Positions 24,841 to 35,467 of a stretch of 64,000 nt of DNA are shown here, piece after piece. The notes beneath the pieces are model-generated. The model ran no database searches. It saw only the letters and a list, made by a program, of their open reading frames with translations, and was not told where the DNA came from. The stretch is from Prochilodus magdalenae (taxonomy: Eukaryota > Chordata > Actinopteri > Characiformes > Prochilodontidae), in assembly GCA_024036415.1 (NCBI GenBank), contig JAMWET010000482.1, positions 1 to 64,000 on the forward strand. The letters run 5' to 3'. How positions within the stretch are numbered: the stretch's first letter is position 1; the number at the start of each line of letters is the position of its first letter. The position numbers and the translations under genes are program-made.

Positions 24841-25329
24841 TAGAAAATGACTAAGCTATTGTTTTCCATAAACTTAGCACAAACCTTTTTCTATTTTCCA
24901 GAACATTTGCGAGACATTCAGTGCTGAGTGCTCACTTCAGGTAGGTTCTAGAACTGGGAGAAGGGATTATAGTACTGTCCAGAATTTTCTAGAACTTTGG
25001 AGACGTTTTTAGAAGTTTCTAGAACTGTCTAGAACTGTCCGGTAGTGCATGTAGCACTACAGATTGAGTTGATGTTCCAGCTGAGTAAGTTGATGGTGGA
25101 TACAGAGCTACAGTTTATTTAGAGGGCATCAAGAGGTCGCTACTTCCGGCAGATGCATTCTGCTCCGTCTGTGGCCAATTTATCAAGACCATAGAGAAAG
25201 AGTACTCAGTGACAGCATCTGCTAAGATACGCAAGCATACAAAGCACACTTCGGCATGGCTGTTGGGGATTCACTTCACATATGAGCACTGCAAAAAAGT
25301 CATGAAGGTGTGGTGGACGATTGGGAGAA

Positions 25330-25513
<184 letters not shown>

Positions 25514-25539
<26 letters not shown>

Positions 25540-26493
25540 GAGCTCGAATATTATGTCTGTTGTTCTTTACTGTGCACCTCATAAATTAGCAATACATGTA
25601 TCAAATGAAACAGCTGGCTTTTATGGATGCGTTTAAATAGATCAGGCTAACGGTCAGAATTTCCTAGCTACACAAAAATGTTAAAAAAACAAACAAACAA
25701 ACAAAAAAACAACCACATAGAGTTACACTATGGAACAGTATTTTTGTATGTTGTATAGCTTGCACTTTTGTCTACTTCTTGCTCTGTATCTGTTTACTGT
25801 ATATTCTGTTCCTAATTTCCCCATGTGGTATAATATAAGGCATAATATATGACCTCAATATATATATATTGTAAAATAACCTGATTTTTTCATTTCATTA
25901 TCCTGGTCACAGAAACAAAGTCTGTGATAAATATGGCTGTATTATATCGTCGCTGTCCAAAGAAAAACATGTATCTCTATTTTTGTTGATTTTTACTTTT
26001 ATGCCTCATTTGATCACATGAGCTGCTGTTTACACTGTGTGGAAGTTTCATGAAGAATAGACCAACTGAAATGGCCCAAAACTACTTGGAAAGACGTCTG
26101 GTTCCATTGACTTCCATTCAAATTAAATGAGGTTTTGGCCTCTCCTGTAAATTTGCTATTTTGGAGATACCTGTTTTTCTTTGGACAGCGACGATATATT
26201 TGTTAAATTTTACACATAAGCAATTGGAGCATAATGCATATAAGCCGGGAACAAAAATACTGTTCCATAGTGTAACTCTATGTGGTTGGTTTTTTGTTTG
26301 TTTGTTTGTTTTTTGTTTTTTTTTAAAACTTTTGTGTAGCTAGGAAATTCTGACCGTTAGCCTGATCCATTTAAACGCGTCCATATAAGCCAGCTGTCCC
26401 ATTTGATACATGTATTGCTAATTTATGAGGTGCACAGTAAAGAACAACAGACCTAATATTTGAGCTCAAATGCTAAACACTGCAGCCATCTCT
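25514..26493. mobile_element. foldback structure with about 240-bp inverted arms
   Basis: 25514-25747 and 26251-26493 are long, highly similar inverted arms. They share 'agagatggctgcagtgttta', 'ttctttactgtgcacctcat', 'aggctaacggtcagaatttc', an AAAC-rich tract and 'actatggaacagtatttttg'. The interior of about 500 bp contains a complete MITE (25946-26195) plus unique sequence. It has no open frame. This is either a foldback-type transposon or a local inverted duplication. The MITE is not in the arms. Confidence 0.85.
25946..26195 (-). mobile_element. MITE, GTCGCTGTCC-TIR family, copy 3 (best preserved)
   Basis: The 250-bp element has near-perfect inverted ends: 'atcgtcgctgtccaaagaaa' starts at 25946 and its complement 'ggacagcgacgat' ends at 26195. 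Inner blocks are in the opposite order to the copy at 4583 ('ggcccaaaac', 'agacgtctggttccattgac', 'ggcctctcctgtaaa'). It lies in the loop of the foldback. It is non-coding. Confidence 0.88.
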
Positions 26494-27165
26494 CTCTACT
26501 GGATTTAGTAAGACAGATTTGTGCCATCTTCTAAATGCATGCAATGCGTAGCATTACTCCGCGGCCTCCTCACAATTCAGCCTTTATATCACAGCTTCAA
26601 AGAAACATCCAAAGTGATTTTTGAACCTTCCAACCCTGCTCACATTTCAAGGGCATTGGTGGTTGTGGCGGCCTTGTGCCATTGTTAGCTCAGCTGCTGC
26701 AAAGGTGGGGAACGGATCCCCAACGTGACAATGCTGAAAGTGGTCAGCTCCGGAGTTTCACCACATGCTGTTATGAAACGGGCCCGTTATAAACACTGTA
26801 TGATCAGGTGGGGACTTGCAAAACTGGACTTTGTAAACAGCCAACCAGACTGTGTCAGCACAGGAGTTGATAGGAAGTGTAAGAATGGCTTCTTTCTAAA
26901 GAAGGAATGCGGCGTACGCCGAAACGAAGGAAACCAAAGTGGACAAAAGCCGTGCACAAAAAGCTGCACCGTATGGAGAGGACTTCAGGGGAAAAACGTG
27001 CAAGGCAATGCGCACATGAGATTGCTTTCCGTAGTGGCATGCAGGATATATGTGCCAGGATGAGAAGCGAAACGTCGAGTGATTTATCATCACTCGTTCT
27101 CAAAAGCAATGCATAAGGATTTGCAAGGGCTTACATAAAGCCTGGCATTAAAACACCTGTATTAA
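26494..27165. other. intergenic, possible decayed coding fragment
   Basis: The 26880-27100 stretch reads KCKNGFFLKKE in one plus frame and RRTPKRRKPKWTKAVHKK in another. This faintly resembles the zinc-ribbon and basic region of ribosomal L24-like proteins with a frameshift. The match is short and weak. Nothing else is recognised. Confidence 0.2.
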
Positions 27166-27396
27166 ATCGTCGCCATCCAAAAAGGCAACTTTACAGGAGA
27201 GGCCAAAAACCTCATTTAATTTGAATGGAAGTCAATGGAACTAGACGTCTTTCCCAACAGTTTTCGGCTGTTTCTGTGGGTCCATTCTTCATAATATTTC
27301 CATACAGTGTAAACAGCAGCTCATGGGATCAAATGAGGCATAAATGTAAAAATCAACAAAAATGGAGATACATGTTTTTCTTCAGACAGCGATGAA
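27166..27396 (+). mobile_element. MITE, GTCGCTGTCC-TIR family, copy 4
   Basis: It starts 'atcgtcgccatccaaaa' and ends near 27396 ('cttcagacagcgatgaaat'). Inner blocks 'ggcaactttacaggagaggc', 'tcaatggaactagacgtctt' and 'aaaatggagatacatg' match the other copies. About 20 bp after the left end is deleted. Confidence 0.85.
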
Positions 27397-28910
27397 ATAC
27401 AGGCACGGCTATATAGTTTCCACTCTGTAGCACTGTAAATGGACCTTCCACAGTGAAATGCAGTGCCACAGGTGACATGTACAACCAAAACGAAAAGCAA
27501 AACCTCCTTGACCTTGCTTTCACATTGCTTGACTTCTCCTTTGTCCGTCAAAGGTGTTTGCCTCAATGAAATGCACCCAAAACCAGAATTCAGTTGAAAA
27601 CAGACTGAGACGAAAGTGAAAGCTTCAGCTCCACTTCAACACCAACAATTAAACCATGCATGTTTTTTTTTTGTTTTGTTTTTTTTGGTGTCATGCTTTA
27701 TTAAATAACATTTCATACCTAGCAATAAATAATTTATTAGAAGCAGTCAGTGTGACAGTATTGATGTTCGGGGCCTCACGTGAGTTCACTGACATTGACA
27801 TGGATTCTGACGCAGACCCAGGGATTCCAAGTTGTCAGGCAGAACTCTGAGACCTGGCCTTTCTTCTGCACACACAGCTGTGCAAATGGCGCTTGCACCT
27901 GAACAATGTGGGCACGAGCTTCAGACCAATAGCAAACCGGCTCTTATCACGACTCTGAGTGTTTTTATAGATAGAGCCCGCGCTATGTTTCATGACTGAG
28001 TGTGCTGGATGGCGGGCACGTGCAGCGGGATGGCAGGCATCACCCTGGTTTACTGCTACTTGTTTACATATTGACTTTTTAAAAAACAGACACAAATATT
28101 TTCTAGCTGTTTGTGTCAAAAGCTTGTTATTTGTATTCCTGGAAAACAAGCCAGGTGCCCTTTGCATGGTGTGGATATTTCAAGACAAATGGACCAACAG
28201 AAACGGGCCAAAACAAAATCTCATTATAATAACATACCTTAGCACGTGGATAGGAATGGTATTTCTCAGTTCTTGTAAAATTACCATGTCATAGATACAA
28301 CGCTTTCATCTCAGTTTCTCAATATCTCAGATATTATGTTACATGGCAGGCCAAAGAGATACCTTGAAGAATTAGCATGCTAATGTTTTACAAACACATG
28401 CATCCGTGAGCTCCTGCTGTTGTGGCATCATGGCTAAAATGCATCTTGTGTATTGCCAGCGCCCCCTTGTGGAGAAACCTTTTGACTGCTAAGTGTGAGC
28501 AAGTAAAGACATGCGTACAGGTGTTTTACATTTTAGAACCATTTCTAAAAATGCTTTAAGGAACCTACCACAGGTTTCCATCCTAGCGAGAACCTATTTC
28601 ACCAAACAATGGACTATTAGGAGAACTATATGCTCCACAAGACACCTGAAGGTGCCCTGTGCTATCTGACACCAAGACATGTAAGCTGTGAGGTGGGCCT
28701 GCTGCGGCTCAACCTTCCTACATTCCTACATCTCACTGATGGTCAGTAGGTTGTGGGTAGAGTTAGGTTCCGAGCATCTCCTCATCGTTCCTGAACAATG
28801 TGTGCAGTGTAATTACTACTCAGTCTCTTAAACTCCCATGAAAGAGGTTCTGGTGCTTTTGAGATCTGGCCTCGTCAAGTCTCAAATGCACCATAAGCTC
28901 TTTCACAGGG
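27397..28910. other. intergenic, no supported gene
   Basis: Unique sequence with a T-rich tract at 27662-27690. The frames of 100-110 codons at 27835-28294 lie on opposite strands over the same DNA and have no domains. Confidence 0.4.
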
Positions 28911-29176
28911 GCAGTTGTAGGCTGGAGGTTAAGGAACCAGCCTGGTAACCCGGGGGTCACTGATTTGATTCCCTGAACCAACAGTAGCGACTGTTCTCTT
29001 GACGCCAAACCCCACAACCCAACCCTGCCTGCCCCCAAATTACCACTTGGGTGCCAAGGCCAGGGCTGCCCTATGCTCCAGGTAAGTGTGTTCACTGCCC
29101 CCTAGTGTGTGTTCATGACGATGAGTGTAAGTGTGTGTTTCACTGCGCGGATGGGTTAAATGCAGAAGACAAATTC
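28911..29176 (+). mobile_element. second SINE family, tRNA-derived
   Basis: The head has A-box-like 'ggctggaggttaaggaacc' and B-box-like 'ctgatttgattccc'. The body includes 'gtgttcactgccccctagtg', and the 3' tail is 'ggatgggttaaatgcagaag' followed by 'acaaattc'. This is the layout of a common fish SINE that is distinct from the 32181 family. It is non-coding. Confidence 0.75.
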
Positions 29177-29978
29177 ATCAAACTTTCTACTCAGAGAATG
29201 ATTGACCTCACCGAATTTTCCAGTGAAGTTAGGACCTCTGCTTTCAGATGCCTCCATCCCATCAGGCCGCTGAAGCCTAAAGAGAAGTTATTTCCCTAAG
29301 CTTGTTGTCATGGGCCATTACACTCAGGTCACAGTGGAAGATGCTACTTTGAGCCCTAACCTTTTCATGAATTAGGTGAATCTCTGCAGCCCTTATTCGA
29401 AGGATAGACTTGGCAGTGACTCAGAAAGGACGCCATGCTGAGGCAAAGCTCGTCGTCTATACAGAACCTAAGCCCCATGCAGCAGCATGTTGCCGTCTAT
29501 GACGCAGGGGGGAGCCCTGCTGTGGGAGAGCAGAGGGGAGACACCTGCAGAGTTCCTACAGAGCGCCGCTGTGTTGGGCTCGCCTCTGCAGAGAGCCAAT
29601 CGAGTCCATGGACGCACACTGCCCAGCAATGACGAAAGTTACACACCCCTCTGGCCTTAGGAAGGGCGGCCTGCGTAATTTCCACCATCACTCCCTGCTG
29701 CACAAACGGGGACACCCCAAGACACATTCACCTAGAGCTTTCGACATATTCTGTGCCATAGTGTTTCATATAGTTAGAAACAAACTCTGAGTAATATCCT
29801 GAGCGGTAGTGTGGACACTGTGGTCAAAAACATGGAGTCGCATATACTCCATATACATTTCTCCAGATTTAGCTTAAATACTGTATATTTTTTAAATATA
29901 TACGTCCATATTTGAAGTATTCTGGAACAACACAATGTGATAACACAGTGCTTCAAAACTTGATCGCACTGTTTGTTA
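29177..29978. other. intergenic, no supported gene
   Basis: Unique sequence of moderate GC with no exon seen. Confidence 0.4.
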
Positions 29979-30731
29979 CACTCATCCTCAAAAAGGGTAG
30001 CTGCTCCCGGAAGAAAACAACCAACAGGAATGAAACTTGGTGGGTTATGAGATAATTGGTTCAAGTTTCACACTCTGCTGTGACAAAAAACAAGGACGGG
30101 CCTTATCGCTGTACCTGACCACCTCAACAGCCACGATTGTGGGATTTCCACAAGCATTCATGATGCCCTTCATGAGCCATCCTATAAGTGCCAGCACCAC
30201 TGGCACGATGCAAGACTACATGCACCTACCACTGCCCTTAACACCATGTCAACATCACTGAAGACTGCTACAGTGTGGTGGCAGGCTGTCATGGAGTCAC
30301 TCAGAATGGCAGCGGGTTTCTTCAGTGATGAGTCCCACTTTTGTCTTGATGGAGATGACCAACGAATCAGCACCAAGATGAGCGGTTTGCTGTCATGTGT
30401 TACATGTCCAGAAGGCCTGGTGTCCCTCCACCTCCACCCCTACCGCACAATCTGCAGAAACTGTGTGAGAATATTCAAGATGCATGGGATGGATTATCAC
30501 AAGTCACCATTAGGAAGTCCATGCCAGGACGTCGGGCATGTTGTGTTAGCAAACATGGTGGCCTGATGCCATACTGAGACACTACTTCTGTATGTGTAGC
30601 TCAATGAATATTGATCATATCAGTCCACATTTATCATCAGTTATTGTTCCTGGTGACTCTTATCTTCCTTCCCAATAGCACTGCAGTCCCACACTTCCTT
30701 CTGGGTGCAACTGTTCTTTTGATGCTGCGTG
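29979..30731 (+). mobile_element. Tc1/mariner-like element, copy B (most complete outline)
   Basis: The left terminal repeat 'cactcatcctcaaaaagggt' starts at 29979. The right end, 'cttctgggtgcaactgttct' to about 30731, is complementary in its inner part. Inside, broken frames carry a transposase remnant: SDESHFCLDGDDQRISTKMS (30327-30386), then a C-terminal part with LCENIQDAWDGLSQVTIRK and SKHGGLMPY ending at 30577. Stops and frameshifts abound. It is about 750 bp, so roughly half of a full element is missing. Confidence 0.82.
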
Positions 30732-31967
30732 TATTTATTATAAGTGGACTGTAAGAAATGCAAAATATGGCAAACGTAATAACTGAAATCGGTAAAGATC
30801 CAGAAGATGTTATGTTGTAGTTAGGAAAAAAAAAGTATACTATAATATATAGTTAATATTCTAATTAAAGATTATAAAGAGCTAATAAAAGATAATATTT
30901 TTTTTCTTCTCCCTGAAATTATCCACACACGTATCCTAGGCCAACCTTCCAGGCCGTATGAGTACCCATGTACTGGTTTGTGACGCTTCTTGTACCAGAA
31001 GCTGACAATGTTTAAGGTCTAACAGTTACTTCACATTGTCCCACAGGGCTGAAGAGGGCACACGGACTCCAGGGGTCCACACAGGTCAAGAATGAGGAAC
31101 TATGAACCTGATGTTCCGGAACATTCCACAAGGACTGTGGAGAGTCACCATTCTTATGACATCAACCTGCCTCCCAAAAAGCAACAAACCCAGCGTGCGG
31201 CCTGGTGGCAAAAAAATTAGCCCTTTGCCCACAGCGGCTTCGCTCCCTAGAGGTGCCATGCTGTTATGTAAGACTGTTTTGTTTAATCCAGCCCGATTTA
31301 TGCTTCGCGGGAGAAGAGACGTGACACACGAATCGCGGTGACGTCACTGTTGACGAGAAAGCAGCGTGTTGAGGCTCTTTAGGGCAGAAATACCACATAA
31401 CCACATAAACAAACACTGACATTCTCAACATGACTTTAGCGTATTCCGCTTGATTGAACAAATCCTACCACTAGAACAGTCGTGAAACCAGGAAACGTAA
31501 ATCACAGCAGCCACGCAGCAACACCACCGGAGGCCTCTTGATGACTGAATCAAACTTCAGACGGATTAAAACTTGAACAACTTTCAGCAAACCTGCACAG
31601 AATATACTGGGGTTCCCGGAATTAGCTTTTATACAATGGCCATCCTTTCATAGCAGCCATAAGGAGGCGCACAGGTGCACGGACTTGCTTGCAGGTGTAG
31701 TGGTATTTGGGACTTCCTCTAGGAATGTGAATCTCTGAGCTGAATCTGATTCGGGTCACGATTCTCTGCTTTTCAATGCAATTAAAAATGATTTGTATAT
31801 ATAACTGAGTTTGTATATATAACCACTATCTCTCTTTGTCTTAACCATATGGCCTTATGCTTGCCTAAGCAGCTAGAATTATTGACCTTTGAGACCCTTT
31901 TATCAGGGGTACCCAGTTGGCCTTCACCTCAGCTTATTACAGTACAACACTTACCATGGTGCATATG
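30732..31967. other. intergenic, no supported gene
   Basis: AT-rich to 30.9 kb, then unique sequence. I see no gene. Confidence 0.4.
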
Positions 31968-32105
31968 CACTCATCCTCATAAGAATTGCTGCACCCAGAA
32001 GGAAGTGTGGGACTGCAGTGGTGTTGGAAAGGAAGATAAAGGTTACCAGGAACAATACATGATGATGAACTTTAGACTGATATGGGGAATATTTATTGAG
32101 CTACA

Positions 32106-32721
32106 GGCTACTCTTATAAAGGATTTATAAAATAGTTTATTATTAGGTTATAACCACTTTACAAAGTGTTAATAATAGTGGTTGGTGTAGCTCAGTGGAT
32201 AACACCACTACCCGCCAAGTAGCCACCGCCAGATGTGGGAGACTTGGGTTCGAATCCCGGGCTGAGTGACTATGCTGTGCTACACCAATAAGAGTCCTTG
32301 GGCAAGACTACTAACGCTACACTGGCCCAACTGTAATATGATTAACCTTGTAAGTCGCTCTGGATAAGAGCGTCAGCTAAATGCCGTAAATGTAAATGTT
32401 ATAACACATATAATACATATAATAATATACACATATAATAAAATGAGCTCCTCTATATGATGTATATGAATGTGTATTGAAGCTGACAGGGTTTATGTGG
32501 ACTGATGGAAAAGATGGAGTGAGATCAGTAAACGTCAGAATCTGAGCTTTAACAGTATAACAGTACACGTGTTCACTGTTCGAGCAACGACAGGTCACTG
32601 CTGCTCGTCTTATATATGTGTTGTAACTGCTTATTAATGAGCTAATTAATAACCATTAGTAAACTCTTATTAAAGCCTTCATAAACTCCTAATAAAGGTA
32701 GCCCTATTCTAAAGTGGTACC
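32106..32721. mobile_element. hAT-like MITE with exact 8-bp target duplication
   Basis: It is flanked by identical octamers GAGCTACA at 32098-32105 and 32722-32729, which interrupt copy C of the Tc1-like element. The right end reads outward as 'ggtaccactttagaataggg', a widespread fish MITE terminus. The left end ('ggctactcttataaaggatt') is related but about 18 bp shorter. It contains a whole SINE (32181-32398). The 8-bp duplication suits a hAT-superfamily transposase. No coding sequence. Confidence 0.78.
32181..32398 (+). mobile_element. tRNA-derived SINE, full length reference copy
   Basis: The head 'ggttggtgtagctcagtgga' contains an A box, and 'gggttcgaatcccgg' at about 32246 is a good B box, so an RNA polymerase III promoter is visible. 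The tail ends with 'gtaagtcgctctggataaga' and 'taaatgccgtaaatgtaaat', the LINE-shared 3' end typical of fish SINEs. Other copies are at 1118, 8621 and 47291 with a scrap at 62216. It is not a tRNA gene: the tRNA fold is not closed and the 3' tail is attached. Confidence 0.92.
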
Positions 32722-33240
32722 GAGCTACACATACAGAAGTAGTGTCTCTCAGTATGGTGTCGGGCCACTATGTTTGTTAGGGCAACATGCCAGACGTCTC
32801 AGCATGGAGCTGTAGAGGTTTCTGATGGTGTCCTGTGATAATCCATCCCATGCAGCTGAAATATTCCAACACAGTTCCTGCAGATTTTGATGGTTCCTGT
32901 ATGTGATGGTGGAGTGACACCAGTTTTTCTGGACGTGTGACACATGACTGATTCATCGGACGTCTCCTCTAAGACAAAAGTGGGACCAAAGATGACCCGC
33001 TGCCATTCTGTGGTAGGCCACTGCAGTTTTTGGCAAAGTTGACGTGGTATGAAGGGCAGTCGTTGTCACGGTCTGCGTGCGTATAGCCCTGCCTCATGTA
33101 GCCATCTGCCAATGTTGCTGGCACTAACTTTAATGAATGAAGGGCATCACTGCTCACTTAATGCCAACTGTTGGGTCAGTCCATGCATGTCGGACAATTA
33201 GTCGGTCCGTGGATTGTGCAGGTCTCCCAGATCATTTACG

Positions 33241-33851
33241 TCACTGCTGCCAATAAGACCATCCCGCTTGCGGAGCCTTTGCTTGTTTATTCAGACTTGG
33301 TCTGCCACTTCCCTTGACTTCAACTGTGCCTTTCAGACTCACAATGTTTCTTACAGTGGAGACTGAAAGCTGAAATCTCTGAGATAGCTTTCTGTATCCT
33401 TCCCCTAAACCATGACGGTGAACAATCTTTGTTTTCAGGTCATTTGAAAGTTGTTTTGAGACTCCCATGCTGCGACGAGAAGATGCAAAGGGGAGAAAAA
33501 CTTACAGTTGCCCCCCCTTAAATACCTGTTCTCACAACTGAAGTCACCTGTGTATGGAGGTCAAGGGTCACTGAAATTACCAAACTAAATTTGAGTTCCA
33601 ATAATTAGTTCTAAAGGTTTTGAAATCAATAAAATGACAACAGTGCCCAAATGTATGTACCTGCCTACTTTTGTTTAACCAATTATTGCACACTTTCTGT
33701 AAATCATATAAACTTCATTTCACTTCTCAAATATCACTGTGTTTGTCCCCTATATGATATATGTAACACATTTTTTTATCCAAACAATCAATGCTTTATA
33801 AAAGTAAATCAGGAAAATTAACAAGGCTGCCCAAACTTTCACACCCCACTG
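33241..33851 (-). mobile_element. Tc1/mariner element, 5' half, nested
   Basis: On the minus strand the outer TIR starts at 33851 (plus 'tttcacaccccactg') beside a TA at 33852-33853. The transposase start follows at 33468: MGVSKQLSNDLKTKIVHRHG, then a helix-turn-helix region (EGYRKLSQRFQLSVSTVRNI) and GRPSLNK. Only 75 residues remain before a stop, and similarity ends near 33241. The DDE domain is absent. It is inserted in the Tc1-like copy C. Confidence 0.88.
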
Positions 33852-33995
33852 TATAACCAGTCAGGTACAGTCATAAAACAAGCCCCATGGCCGAGCATGA
33901 ACCCTGAATCATTCGCATGTCTCACAATGTCAAACCTACCCACCAAATTTCATTCTTATAGGTTGATTCCCTCTGGGCACAAATATTTTTCGATG

Positions 33996-35139
33996 ATAAG
34001 TGTATCTGCCCCACATTTTATTTCATACCTAACATACATAAAACATTGGATATTTTAATTGATATTCAAACTGTCATATCAGAAACATGGTCACCTAATA
34101 TTAGCAAAGTATTAGCAAAATATTCCCAATGGCAAAATGTATGTTTTCCCAGATTCAGTGCTGAACAGAAGTCTAAACGGTTAAATCTCAAGCTCGTTCT
34201 TGGGTCTGGTAAGTCAGCAGAGCTCATCTGGGAAAACAGGCCACATTCTCTCCCCCCCTCGCTATCAACACAGCCATGGCAATCTGGCCATGCACTGTAA
34301 TAAGCCCCTTCCTAGCCTGCGGCATTTCAGAACATGCTATCGATGTTCTGCACCCACTGATTTTCACACATCACTGCTGGTGTGTGATCCGTGACCCTAG
34401 CATGTAATTACTTCAACATTTCATGTTTGCGGCCACAGATAAGGGCTTTTCAAGCTTATCAAACTAAAGGCCTGCCTTGTAATGGCTTGGTTCGTAAACC
34501 CCGCTGCTGTTGAAGGCCGGAATTGCCAATCTAACGGTGCACTTGATCATATTTACACTGCAAACAGATTTCTTGCTAGCGTAGGCCTGCACTGTTTCAT
34601 TTTCCTTTGTGAGTTTGACCTGACATCTTGTGGTTAAAGCCAACCACTACATGCTAGTACTATACAATAATGACTGCAGGCCTGTAGTCATTCTAAAACC
34701 ATCTATATTAGGTAAATAACTGTTTAGCCCTTTGAACCTTTAGGCTTATTACTCAAGTTGAAAGAATACTATGAATTATTCAGTAACTACTTTCAAAACA
34801 TATTAGGATTGTGGGGAAGAGTACCCTCACAAACAGGTCCTTGGATTTAGAGGCCTTCCAGCCAAAGTGCAAAATCTAATTATCCCTCCTTCTGTTGTGA
34901 ACATGTCTATTCGTCTTCTAAAAGACTGCTGCAGTAGTCTCTAAAGTGGGATTACGAAAGACTATCGATTTGGAAAGACTAGTAAGCCACCATAGACAAC
35001 AAACTTCCAAACCTACAGGATACTTATCAGCCCCATTGCCTGAGGGAAATCCAAATAATCCAACTGGCCATTAAGCACATGGTCTGTTCCCCATACTGCC
35101 ATCAGGCAGGAGATACCGTAGCATCCAGGCTAGATTAAC
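33996..35139. other. intergenic, no supported gene
   Basis: Unique sequence. The stretch at 34390-34620 has a repeat-free, AT/GC-balanced texture that could be conserved non-coding DNA. No gene. Confidence 0.35.
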
Positions 35140-35467
35140 ATCACCAAAGACTGCAATGGTGTCATGCCAGACTGTCATGAAGTGACTCAGAATGGCAGCG
35201 GGTCTGCTTCCGAAGACGACCAACAAACGTGTGTGGAGGCTCAGTGGTCAGCGCTGATGATGGACAGTTTGTTGTCACGTGTCACTTCACCTCCACCTCC
35301 GCATGGGATGGATTATCATAGGACACCATTAGGAACCTCTGCAACTCCATGCCGAGACGTATGCATGGTGCATTAGCAAACATGGAGGCCAGAAGCCATA
35401 CCGAGAGACAGTACTTCTGTATGTGTAGCTCAATAGATATTGCCCATATTCATCATCAGTGATTGTA
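35140..35467 (+). mobile_element. Tc1/mariner-like element, copy D (fragment)
   Basis: It carries the same C-terminal region as copies A-C, with frame changes: 'agaatggcagcgggtctgct', 'gcatgggatggattatcata' and 'gcattagcaaacatggaggc'. A piece of about 50 bp is missing before the 'catgggatgg' block. Neither terminal repeat is preserved. Confidence 0.78.

Larger units (their letters stand above)
31968..33995 (-). mobile_element. Tc1/mariner-like element, copy C, split by two insertions
   Basis: A minus-strand member of the same family as 29979-30731. Its 3' end is 31968-32105, starting with the terminal repeat 'cactcatcctcataagaatt'. The body resumes at 32722 and carries the C-terminal transposase frame (LCWNISAAWDGLSQDTIRN, KHSGPTPY; 32749-32943) and an upstream region matching the WQRV..F to QNGSGSSLVPLLS stretch. 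The 5' end is 33854-33995. It is interrupted by a MITE with a SINE inside (32106-32721) and by a second Tc1 (about 33241-33851). Confidence 0.82.

Noticed and set aside
32181..32270. Possible tRNA gene (A box and GGTTCGAATCCC B box)
   Set aside because: It is the head of a SINE. The cloverleaf is incomplete, and the LINE-like SINE tail follows as in other copies.
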